64,000 nucleotides of DNA from Sarcocystis neurona (lineage: Eukaryota > Apicomplexa > Conoidasida > Eucoccidiorida > Sarcocystidae), in the NCBI GenBank assembly GCA_000727475.1, contig KL647309.1, forward strand, positions 1,557,820 to 1,621,819. The letters run 5' to 3'. Positions 21,501 through 34,832 of the stretch are shown here, in pieces. Both the position numbers and the translations under genes were made by a program. Numbering within the stretch: the first letter of the stretch is position 1; every line of letters begins with the position of its first letter. The notes beneath the pieces were generated by a model. The model did no database searches. It was not told the origin of the DNA and saw only the letters and a list, made by a program, of their open reading frames with translations.

Positions 21501-24500
21501 GCTGCTGCTGATATTGCTTCTGCTGCTGCTGCTGTTGCTTCTTTCTCCTGCTGCTGCTGCTTCTTCTCTTCTCACCTGTAGCTGCTGACGTGGTGGACTC
21601 CCGCTGCTGCTGTTGCTGCTGTCGCTTTTCTCGTGCTGGTGCTGCTGCCGTTTCCTTTCTCCGGTGCCACTGTTGTGAAGACTACTGCTGCCGCTGCTTC
21701 CTGCGGCGTGTCTCGTCTTTTCTCGTCTGCTGCTGCGCAGGCGCCTGCCCTGAGAAGAGGGCCTCTGCGGCTGCTACTGCTGTGCTGCTGTTGCTGCTGC
21801 TGTGCTGCTGTTGTTGCTGCTGTTGTTGCTGCTGTCCTGCTGCTACCGCTGCTGCTCCTGCTGTTACCGCTGCTGCTGCTGTACTGCTGCCGCTCCTGCT
21901 GCCGCTGCTGCTTCTTTTTCTGACGTGCTTTGCGTCTTTCTTCGTCGTCTTCCGCGGCGCAACTTCCGCTGTTCTCCTCGTTGCTTTTGCTGCTGCCACT
22001 GCTGGTCAACTCTCGTGCGGCCCTTTTTTTAAAGCAAGAAGGTCATGCAGTTCAGCGGCTCGTCAAAAGCCGGCAAGACAATCGGCAGAAGTTTGTTCGA
22101 CTGGGGAAGTTACCGCATCGGCTATGACCAACTTTTTGCTAACGGAACTCTATTGCAGGTATGTTCTCCCTTTCCGTTCCTTATAAACTGCCGCTTCCGT
22201 CTCCACGTCCATGTATCTCTTAAAAAGTCTACACCTATACACAAGAAGCCCTCTTCTTCTTTCTCCTGCTGTCGCCTACTATATACGCATATATGCATGC
22301 AGTGTCCATTTCTACATATCTTCATACATATATATATATAGAAAGATGTATATGTACATATATAGATATACATGTCCGTTGCTATATTTCCCCCTTCATA
22401 TATATATATACAGAGAGAGAGAGATGGATGTATATGTATACAGGTATGTATATATATATATATGGATCTCCATTTCTGTATATTGTCCCCTTTCTCTATA
22501 TAAAGTGTATATGTATATATGCGTATATTCAGAGATAGAGAAGAAAGTGGAGCGCGGTAGACAAGAAAAGGACATTTATATGAGTGAGAAGACGTGTTTT
22601 TTTTCTGCTGTTAACGAAGTGTGACTCTCCTAACGTCTATCGTCTCCACAATAAATAGGGCGTCCCTTCACACGTATATGTATAGCGTCCATAGATCTCC
22701 ATGTACGTAGATATATATATATATTTGTGTTTATCAACTTGGGTATTATCAATCGCCTATGGGTGCATGCATACACGCCTATTCATCTGCAGATGTGTCT
22801 CTCTATTTTGGCGAATGCTTCCTTTTTGCGTGACTCATCATATATGTGTATGGGTGTATCTATTTGTATATTATATATGGAGACACGAATATCTCTATGC
22901 ATGCAAATGTTTATATTTCTTCCCCTCCAACAGAAAACTTGGAGGTCTCCCACACCTTCCCTACTACGCAGTACATGCCATTCATATACAAATATATATA
23001 TTTGAATAGATAAATATATTTATATAGAGAGAGAGCATAAGTGGGGACTACACACACTTCATATATATATATGCCGCGTATGGACCACACACACGCCATT
23101 CATATACCTGCACATACATATATATAGGCAGATAAATAGATCGATAAATAGATGTATCGCGCATATAGACTACACACATGCCATTCATAGATATATATAT
23201 ATATAGATAGATAGGTTTATTAATTGATATATATATATATGTAGCATGTATGGACTACACACATTCCATATACATATATGATAGATAGATAGATGTGTCG
23301 CGTATGTGGACTACATACATTCAATTCACACAAATACACATATATAGAGAGAGAGATAGATACATATGGATAGATATATTGCGTTTGTGGTCTACATACG
23401 TGCCATTCATATACATACACATATATATATGTATATGCAGATAAAGGGACTGCGTGGGTGGATATATGTGTGGAATTCTTCTGTGTGTGTTGTCTACTTC
23501 GTGGGGGGCAGCAACAGAACTGTATCTGTGTATTACTCATAGAACGAGGGCTCTTTCTGCAGGTGCGCGGAAGAGGGACAGAAAATACATTTACGTCTAT
23601 ATATAAATTTCTCCATGGACCGCAGCCGTCTTCTCTGCGCGCTCGGTATGCAGGGTCAGTAAATACACATATATGTATACACGTATATAGAGGGGGAGTA
23701 ACTACATATATCAATACATATATATATGTATAGTAATATGTGTGTACACATATATATGCAGGGTCAGTAAATATAGAGGTATAGAGGGGGAGTAACTACA
23801 ATACATATATATATGTATAGTAATATGTGTGTACACATATATATGCATGGTTCTGCTATCGTGGGACAGCAATTAGGTATATAAATACACACACAAATAT
23901 AAATATATTTGTTAGACATAAACACACACATATATAGGTGTGTGCATGCATTCGGACTGCGTATGGGCGAAGGGTGGAGAGTTACGTCTGCTGCTGCCTT
24001 TTTTCCCTGTCTGCGCATGCATGTGGCTGTTGGGCATATATCTGCGCGTCTTAATTATTTATCTCTCCGCGCGCGATGTCTCGCGGTGGGGGGCCTCGTT
24101 TTATCGCGTGTCTCTTCTTCCTCCGCGCGGACGTGGGGGGAGACGTTCACGGAGTTGCGGTGTACGTACACCGGCGTGTGTGAGCTGCTGCCGCGCGGGG
24201 CAGTTGCGTGGGACGGGTGGCGCATGCGCGGGTCGTTTCAGAAGACGCTGCCGACGACGACTCGGGTGGGCGAGAAAAGTCTGCAGAAAGGGGGGAAAAC
24301 TCTCTTTTATATCTGCGTGCGGAGGGCCCCTTCCGCGCGTTTCGGAGAATGCGGCAGTTCTCCGTCACTTCTCCCCGTCCGCACTCAAAAAAATCTTCGG
24401 AAGGCAGGCGGGGAGACGAGAACGGCGACGGCGATCCTCGCGCTGCTGCACAACAGCAGCATGTGCTGCACAACAGCACAACAGCCGCCGTCTCTCGCTG

Positions 24501-27500
24501 TGGAGGGGGGCGTGTGGGGCTTCACGCCGGCAGATTTCCTTTCCTTTCTTCGTTTCTTCTCCCTCTATCTGTCTTTCTGTCTGTCTATCCTTTTATCTTT
24601 TCTTCTGTGAGTCCTTCTTTTATCTTTCCTTCTGTCTGTACGTCTCTCTTCCTTTCTGTCTGTCCTTTTATCTTCCCATCTGTGGATCCTTTTATCTTCC
24701 TTTCTGTCTTTTTATCTCCCTTCCTTTTTGTGTGTCTCCCTGCCGTGTTTCCGCCCTGTTCCGTTCTCTCTCTGCGTTTCTTCACTTGCGAGGCTTTTTC
24801 TTCTTTTGTTCGTTTTTGAGTTTCTGTGCGGAACGCTTCTGCGGCTCTCTCCACTTTCCTTCCCTGCGCTGCTCTCTTCGTCTTCGACGCGTCATGCACC
24901 TCCAACCCCCCCCTTCTCCTCCTTCGCCCTCCCGCTGCTTCTTCGAATCTCCCCCGCGCTGCCTTCAACCGCGTCCGTCTTCTCTTCTCCGTTCCCCCGG
25001 CCTCTCCTCTTCATCGTCTTCTTCTCAGTCGTGCACCTCCTCACTTCTTATCCGCGTCTCCTCCCTTCTTCTTCTTCTTCGCCGCGTCTCATTTTCGTGG
25101 TATTCCCCTGCCATCCTCTCCCTCTCTTCTCCTCTTCTCCAACTCTCTTCTTCTCTCTTCGCCCCGTCTCCGTCTCCGTCTCCCTTCGCCGCGTCTCCGT
25201 CTCTCTTCTTCGCCGCGTCTCTGTCTCTCTTCGCCCCGTCTCCTTTTCTTTTTATTCCCTTACCACGCTGTCCCTCTCATCTTTCGTTTCCTCCTCTCTT
25301 CTCCTCCTCTCTTCTTCTCCCTTCTTCGTCTCCCTTCTTCCCTCTTCGCCGCGTCTCTCTTCTTCGCCGCGTGTCTCGTCTCCGTCTCTCTTCTTCGCCG
25401 TCTCCGCCTCCGTCTCTCTTCTTCGCCGTCTCCGCCTCCGTCTCTCTTCTTCGCCGTCTCCGCCTCCGTCTCTCTTCTTCGCCGTCTCCGCCTCCGTCTC
25501 TCTTCTTCGCCGTCTCCGCCTCCGTCTCTCTTCTTCGCCGTCTCCGCCTCCGTCTCTCTTCTTCGCCGTCTCCGTCTCCGTCTCCTCGGTGATCGTCCTC
25601 CCCTCGTCTTTCGTTTCCTCCTGTCTTCCCCTTCTTCTCTTCATCTCCGCTTCTCTTCTTCTCCTTTTCGTCCGATTTCCTCCTCTACTCTCGTCTTTTC
25701 TTCCGCTCTCCTCTGCGCCTCTCTTCCTCATATCCTTTTCCTTCTTATCTTCTTCTTCTTTTTCGTTTCCCCCCTTTCGTTTCATTTATCTTCTTCCTCT
25801 TCTTCGACTCCGTCCCATTCCTCTTCTCTTTTGTTCATCTGTCGTTTCTTTCTGCTGCTGCCTGCTGTTCTCTCTTCTCTTCTACTTCGGTCTCTTCTTC
25901 CCCCCCACTCTTCCTTCTTCTTCACCGTCGGCAACTTTTTCTGCAGTGGTACTCCCATGGCACCGACGGCCGACACACGGAAGTCCTTTTCGAGTGTCTC
26001 GACAGCCCCCCGAAGGTGGTGTCTGTACACTACAACAACCCTCTGGAGCTTCGCGTCCGTCTCGGGGCGCCAATGTTCTGCGATTTTCGTCCTTCCAATC
26101 CTTCGCCGGTAAGGTCAACTGCTGCCCCACCCGATTATCTGCCTCTCTTCGACCCTGTATTTACACGTACGTGTCTGTGTGTATAGGTACGTCTATTTAG
26201 TTCCGTGTATAGACATGTGTGGCTGTATATGTATCTATCGATACTTATATATATACACTCTTCTGTACCTATGTCCGTATATATGTATACAAATGTGTCT
26301 GTGTATCTATATTTCTATTTACACATGCATATATATATGTATGTCTCCATGTGTATATCGTGAACATGTACATATATATGCATGTATGGAGAGGAATATG
26401 TACCTCTCTGCATCTTGCATATATGTCTGTTTGTATACATCTATGTATATAAGATGCGTGTGTGAGTGTGTGTGTGTGTGTATATATATATATATGTGTG
26501 TACACGTAAATATGTAGATATGTATCCACACACACACATACACGCATGTCTGCGTCCATGGGTATAAATGCGTATCTATTTGTTGGGGGGGGCGTGGTGC
26601 CTTTTCGTCGCGTAGTGTCTTGCCGAAGTTGTAGGGGCCACGTTCTTCTGCGAATGTCTCGTCCCTCCGTTCACCTTTAATAACAAAGCACCTCGTTGAT
26701 TCGAGGTACTTCCGTGTATTCTATATACATATGTGTATGTGTGTACATATATGGAGAAAGAAAGTACCAAATATACATCTTTGTGTGTATTTTTATGTAT
26801 CAACCACGTACACAGATAGAGACAGAAGCACACGTATATGTATATATATATATGTGTATATATATATATACAGAGAGAGAGGAGGGGGAGAGACATACCA
26901 ACATGTATATATGTGTATATGAAGCACATGTATATATATATGTATATATATGTATACGTATACAGACAGAGAGGGGGAGAGACATACCAACATGTATATA
27001 TGTGCGTGTGGAGGTGGATCAAGATGACTCTGTAGATAGCGGTATACGCAGAGACAGAGGGAGAGATGGGCAGCTCTGCACATATATAGGGGTGTACGTC
27101 TGCAAGTATACGCGTTGTTTGATATATAAAGAGCTGTACAGAGAGAAAACGAAGTGGGCATGCGCGTATAGATATGTATATTTGTCTGGTGTGGATAGAA
27201 ACTATTTATATGTTACTCTCTGTATCGCCGGTCTATTCGTGTATGTGTGTCTGTGTGTGCCCGCGTTTCTCTCTCTCTCCTGTACGTCATTCATTTGTAT
27301 ACTAAAACGACATACAGAGACATATCTTCTGTGACTATTCATACATATATATATATATATGTGTATGTGTGTGTGAGTATGCATGAAATATAATATATAT
27401 ATGTGTGTGTAGGTATTCTTCTGCTTGATGGAAGAGGGTGCAGATGCGTAGAAGGATCCTACTTGCATGCAAAACATTCTCCCCTTATCTTCTCATATAC

Positions 27501-28171
27501 GTGTACCGATGTGTGTAGCAGCGAGTCATCTGACCCGAGCTCGTCTCCTTTTTTCTGTGTCTCTCTTCTTATCTATTCCCCCTTGAACAGCTCTATCCAT
27601 CCACATATGTCTGGACATACGTTTTTGTGTGTATATATATATGTAGCGGGAACACACGTATGTATATGTGTACTTCTGTATGTGTGTGTATGCATGTCCC
27701 AGCATTGACCACGTCTTCATAAAGACAGGGAGATGGGAAGACGCGTGTCTTGTTGTGAGGGTTGTCCTTCGGAAAACTGCCCCACGCAGCGAGCGGAAAA
27801 GTGCCTCCTTGTTGGGGTGTATATACACTCCAAACATGCAGCGACCTCCATCGTATATGTCCATATACCCACCTGTGCCTATAAATTCATATAAATATAT
27901 GAGTACAAATGTGTACATATGTGCATATATATATGTAGGAAATTTACGTACGTACTGAGGTGTTGGTGTAAATCTGCGTGTATATATATGTATTTGTTTC
28001 TATCTGTGCGTATATGTGTGTGTGTGTGTCTGCGTCTATGTTAACCAGGTGTGGGCAGTATATATATACGTATATTTTACATCATATATATATGTGTGTA
28101 TGTATGTGTATAGCTATATATGTAAATTTATATGTTCACACATATACATATAGAGAGAGAGAGAGAAACAC

Positions 28172-28202
<31 letters not shown>

Positions 28203-31200
28203 TACATATATACATACATATATACATGTATACATACATAGAAGTCGTGTGTAGGGCACTGCGTTACTTGCTTCTCGCATGTGCTGATGACGGTGGGACG
28301 TATGAAGGTTTACGCTCCTGCTATCTCCTTGTCCGCCTGCCCCCCTGTTTTTTTCAGTTCCTCTGTCTCCTGCTGCTGCTGCTGCTTGGGCTTGCTGCTT
28401 TTGCTGCTTCTGTAGCCCGTGCTGTCCCCCTCTTTCTCCTTCTGCTGCGTCTTCTCGAGGCGCTGCTGCTGCTCGTTCTCTCTCTCGGTAAGTGGTGGTG
28501 CTGCTGCTGCAGTTTGCTGCTGCTGCTGCGGTGCTGTGGTGGACTTTGCTTCTGCTCTTTCTGCAGCCGTTGCTCGAGTCGCTCCTGCGCAGCATGGAGG
28601 GCTGGTGTACGAACAGCACCATCGGGGAATATCACTACGAATATTGCCATCCCGACAGTCTCATTCAATTCCAAAAGGACGCGCAAGGCACGTCAGTTTC
28701 TTCTTCTTCTCTCTTTTTCTTTCTTCTCTTTTCCTGGTTTCTCTGTGGACGCCTCCTGGGCTGCACCAAAGTCCTCAGCAGTGCATGTACACGTATGTAT
28801 CTGCGCCGTTCTCTGCCCATCTATTATGTCTACGTGTGGACGTGGCTTTCTTCCGACGCCTTGTGTATGTATGCATAGATACAGATATATGGTATGTATG
28901 TGTGTAACATATGTGAGCTGCTGCCAACACGTACATGTACATATATATAGATATATATATGAGTGTGAATGTCGCCAGTCTCCGCATACTATACACATCT
29001 GGCCTATGTATATATGTAATATATATAATATATAGCTAGTGACATGTATATGTATGTATATGTGAAACAGTATAAGTATCTATTTATACACATATGAGAT
29101 ACAGTATAGCCCTTGTATATATAGAGAGACATATATATATGTGTAGCCTGTATATGTATGCAATATTGTGCCGGACTTTCACGTTTACATATATATATAT
29201 ATATATACGTATAACCCTGTGTATGTGTGTGTGTGTGTGTGTCAAGGCGTGGGGGACGACTGTTAGAGCTTTTTAGAACGGAAGAGAAGAAGAGAGAGAG
29301 CAGCAGCAGACGAAGAAGGGGAGTAGAGAGCGGAGGCACAGAACCCGCCCTTCGATGTTACTTTGTCAAGCGTACCGTAGGGGAACATCTTCTTCTGTAC
29401 ATGTGGATATATCTGTGGATCCGTACGTTGGTATTTGCTCCTGCTGCTCTGTCCTTGTTGCCGGCTCAGCAGCTGCAACTTGGATGCGTACATCTCTCTG
29501 CTGGGCCCGCGCTGCGGCTGCTGCTGCCCTGGTGCGTCTCTCCTGCTGCTGCGTGTGTGCTGCTGTGGCCACGTGTCTGGCTGCTGCTGCTGCTGCCTTT
29601 AGGAGTGCGATGGTGCTGCTGCAGATGCTGCTGCTTGTCTTCCTGGGCAACTCCTGTTGCTGCTGCGTGTCTAACGATTGCTGCGTCTCTGCTGTTGGTG
29701 GCTGCTATCTGGTGGCCGTCGTGGTGGTCCTGTTGTTCGGCGGTGGTGCGCAGCTTGTGTGTGGACGTGCACTCTGTGTGCTGCTGCTGTTGCTGCGGTT
29801 CTCTTGTGGGGTGCCTGCGGACGCGCAGGCCGTGTGAAGGAGCCGCTGTATTTGTTAGGAACGTTGCAGCGCGGGGGCAGTTCTTTCTTCGTTGCTGCTG
29901 GCGGAGGAGGAGCAGCATCCGGGGCTGCGGCAGCAGATTTCTTTCGCATGTTGCCGAATCCGCTGGCGCCGGTCCTGCGTGGACCGCAGCACCAGCACAA
30001 GGAAAGGCGGAGCAGCAGCGGCGACGCAGGGAAGGCAGGAGGAGGAGGAAGCGCAGCAGGAGGAGGAAAACGTACGACGACGGGGTCACATTTGTCAAAT
30101 CCTTTCCGCTTTCTGCCGGTCGAAGTTGTCCCGTACCCCGCCGAGATGCTCCGGGTGAACGAGTCCCTGCAGCAGGAACTTCTCGCGTTGCACTTGAGAA
30201 ATGTAAGGTTGCCGCAGTTTTTTTGCTGCTGCTGCTGTTGTTGTGTGTGGGGTTGGCGCTGCTTTGCCTGTGGGAAGGGACTGCTGCGCTGGCCGCTGCT
30301 GCGCGCCCAGATCAGACAACAGCAACTGCAACGGGACATAGCGGCAGCGAAAGAACGATTCAGGAGCAGCAGCAGAAGCGACAACAGCGGCAGCAACAAC
30401 AGCAGAAAGAGGAGAGGGAGGAGAAAAGGAAGTAGTAGTAGTGACCGAAGCAACGGGAGCAGCAGCTGTTGCAGCACAGCGCAGCAGCAGCAGAGAGAGG
30501 AGGAAGAGGAAGAGAAGTAACAGCAGTAATAGCAGTAGTAGTCGTAGCCGTAGCAACAGGGGCGGCAGCAGCAGCAGCACGGAGAAGCGGTAGTAGGGGT
30601 AATCGGAGCAGGGGGGGCAGCGGCAGTAGCAGAAGGCAAGAGGAGCAGCAGCAGCAGCAGGGAGAAGAGGAAGAGAAAAATAGTAGTAATAAAAGAAGTA
30701 GTCGTTGTTGTAGTAGTTGTAGCAGCGGGGCCAGCAGCAGGAAAGGGAAGCGGAGCAGCAGCAGCATCGCAAGACGCGCAGCTGCAGCCGTGGACACAGC
30801 GACACCGTCTGTGTGCGGCAGCAGCAGGAGCTCTCACCAGACTCCCCCTCGCTTCCGGAAGAAGATTCCTCCTTGTTTCTGCCCACACACGTGCATGTGT
30901 ATATGGAAGAAGTCTACTTGCTACGTATTTTCCAGCGTGCCGACGACAGGTGAAGTTGACAGCATGTCCCCGAAGAAAGTGAGGTCATTTCCACGTGTTC
31001 GTCTCGAAGAAAGGAGAGGTCAGTGCGGATCAAAAGAGACGGGACCGACGGAAAGAGAGGGCCGGGGACAGAGACACTCGGCAGCAAAAAAGGACAGCAG
31101 CACCAGCTATTGGTATCTGCGCATGCAGCAGGCAGAGGAGAAGTTCCGCTAGTACAGAACCGAGCTGCCCAAGAGACGACGGAAAGGCAGCAAATGACAG

Positions 31201-34200
31201 CGAGACGGGGAGACGGGAGACGCGGTGTGGAGAAGGACGGAGACGAGACAGGGAGACGGGGACACGAACGGCGTCTCCGACCTTCGCACGAATATCTGCA
31301 CATCACAGAGGCAGTGGCAACTCCGAAGAAACACCTCTCCATGTGTGTCTCCGTGCCTTCTGGCGTGCTGCCGTATTTGCGTCCTTCCGCTTCTCTTCCG
31401 CTGCGTCTCCGTTCGGAGAAATTCCTCTCCTGTGTGTCTGTGTGTGTGGCCTACTTTCCACCTGCTGCCTTTCCTGCGCCCCCTGTGCACAGCAGCATCC
31501 GAAGAAGGAGCCTTACGTGAAGAACACAAGAGACAGAACTACTCCTATTTATCGGTGTATGTGTGTAGGGGGAAAGGAAGGGGAATAACCTGTGTTCCTA
31601 CACATGTATATTTATGTGTGTATATATAATAGACCGCGGAAGAAAAAGAGAGAGAAGCAGCCTGCACTCATGTAGATATGTGGCCAGAAACAGAGAGGAG
31701 CAACCTTGTATATGAGTATATATATATTTATATGCATGTATGTATGTATACATATATGTATATATATAGATGGGACAACAAAGATAGAGAAGTTACCAGT
31801 ACTCATATAGATATATATGCGGGGAGAGAGGAACAGCCTGTATATACATGTATACATACAAATGGGAAGAAAAGAAAGAGAAGAAGCAGCCTGTACTCGT
31901 ATATGTGTATATGTGTATCTGGGGAGAATCAAGATGTGCATACATATATACATATATTTATTTAGATATATAGGTGGGAAGGAAAAGAAGGAAAAGCAGC
32001 CTGTAGTTGATATATATATATACATCTGGGAAGAAAGAGAGAAGAACAACCTGTGTATATACGTACACATATATATATATAGACGGGCAGCCAGTACTCA
32101 TATAGTACTCATATATATATATATATGTATATGCGGGGAGAGAGAGAGGAGCAGCCTGTGTATATATATGTATATATGTAGATATACAGATGGGAAGGAA
32201 AAGAAAGAAAGGCAACCTGTACGTGTATATATATACATGTGGGAAGATAGAGAGATCAACCTGTGTATATACATATATACATATATATATATGTAAATAT
32301 ATATACACACACACATATGTATATAGGTATACGGAAAGTAAAGAAATAGACGAGGCAGCTTGTACTCGTATTTCTATGTATATATGTGGGAAGAACAGAA
32401 TATAGAGTCAACTTCTCTGTGTGTGTGGGGGGGGAAGGGGGGAGACCGGTGTGCAGAAGAGTTATTTTTTGTTGGTGGCTCTTTTTTTGCATGCGATGTC
32501 TTTTTGGTGGAATTGGAGTTGTCTCTCCGTCAACATCGTCGCATATGCTGCAGCTGCCAATATATCACAATATCTGCGTATCTTTCTGTTTACATGGTGG
32601 CTGTAACCCACCTGTTAAGGTTTCCACCTATTCACTATATGTACACGTTTCGAATGTGATGGGGACACATACACACAGACATAGAAAGGAAGAGGGGGAA
32701 AGGTATATGTACACACATATAAATAGATATAGAGAGAGATAAATAGACACTCTTTGCAGCTACACACACACATACATATATATACATATGTATAGATACA
32801 CATACATGGATGGGTAGATATAGATAGATAGACATCTTCAAGCTATGTACACATATTTACATACGGATAGATAGATCGATAGATATGAGGAGCTATACAT
32901 ATCTAGCCATATATGTATATATTTGTAGGTCGGTGTAAGTTCTATAGATATAGATATACGCACATAGATAGACACACGTGGATAGATAGATATATTTTAC
33001 GTATATACGTGTGTGTGTGTGTGTGTATAGATCGATGTACGTACGCGTGTAGAGTGGTAAAAATAGGGAGAGGTGTAAATATACAGAGAACGATGTAGCA
33101 GAGAAAATATAGACACGTAGATAGAAAGGGAGATAGACACACACGGACAGCAACATATATGTGTGCCCATACACGAATATATGTATTAGTGTATGTATGT
33201 GGATAGATACACGCATAGATTGATAAAGCGATGCGCACATATAGAGAGAGAGACGGACGTAGAGGAGACGGCAGATAATACTACACAAATGTGGATGGAT
33301 GAATTCGCACAGAGACAGGGAGACACGAAGACGAGGGGGGGGGGGCGGAAGAGGAAAAGGGGGGAAGTTGGAAATATTTTCTTCTCCTGCACGCTTTTTT
33401 GTCCAGTGATCTCTCTTTGTGAGAGAGAGAGAGAGAGACGGAGACACGAAAATGAAATTTTTGTGAATTGCGTCTCCCTTTTCTTTCGCTTCCAGGGGAC
33501 AACTTGTGAAGAAACGGGAAAACCTCGCACCGCGCGAATTCTCTTCGAGTGTCCCGAGGACTTCCCCATGTTGATGAGTCACCAACTCATGAACGTCATA
33601 GAGGTTCGTATAAAACATATATATAACTGTGGCGGGGTGTTCATATATATATACGTTAACTTGTATATATACATATGTGTATATGTGTGCCTGTGTCTTT
33701 ATATATATACGTACATCACCCTGTGAACCTTATAGAGGTTCGTGTATATATATATACCTATGTGTATATGTGTGTATATATATATATGTATGTGTGGACG
33801 TATATATGTATACTTAGATCAACGTTTGGACGTTGTTGTATATGTTCGCATATGTGTACATATATATATTTGCGTATGTATAAAACTATGTGCGTCTGTG
33901 TGTGTCTTTCTCCATATATACATATATATATATGTTTGTGTTTGTATGTGTACGAGGAGACAGTGACGTGTGTGTGTGTATGTATGTGTACGTATATATG
34001 TATATATATGTTGGGGAGATCTTGAAGATTTCCATACATATTTGTAAGTTAGTTCATAGAGAAATCTTCATATATGCACGTGTATACAGAGAGAAGAATC
34101 TATACATATTTGTGTGAGGATTCCTCGTACACATATATAGATGTGTGTAGATAAAGAGGCAGCCCTGTGTCTCTATCCGTTTCAGCCCTGTGTCTCCATC

Positions 34201-34799
34201 TCTTTTCCACGAATTCTTCTCTCTCATTTGTATCTGTCTCTATATATGTGTATTCGTCATTACCTGCATACAGAGAAGAACGTCTATATATGGATACACA
34301 TAAATAGCTAGACAGATATAGACCCGTCGCTCTCTCTTCCTATGTCTGTCTATATACATACATTCACACATATATTCATATGTGTATATGTTTCTCAGTG
34401 TTGTCTACTTGTGTACATTAGTGTATTCGTATGTTGTTCCTGTTTACTTATATGTATGTGTGTGTGTATTCGTGTATGTTTTGTCGTCTGTATATAAAAA
34501 GAGAGAAACACCTATCGATTGCCTTATGAGGACTCTTCATAGGGACGTGTGTTTGGTGTAAATTAGTAGATAGACAGATGTAGATATCCGTCTTCCTCTC
34601 TCTTTATCCTTTCCCCTCTTCCCCGTGTCTCCACCTGTTCATAAATATATATATATGTATGTATGTATGTATGTGTGTATATATGTATATGTGTATGTAT
34701 GTATATATACATATGCATATATATGTATATACATATATGTATGCATATATGTATGTATCTGTGTATGTATGTGTATATATATATGTACACCTATATATG

Positions 34800-34832
<33 letters not shown>

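Noticed and set aside
24728..26200. Plus-strand open frames of 428-550 codons across the pyrimidine tract
   Set aside because: They come from C/T-only sequence and a 28-bp minisatellite, give Ser/Phe/Arg repeats, and lie in an intron whose flanking exons join in phase.
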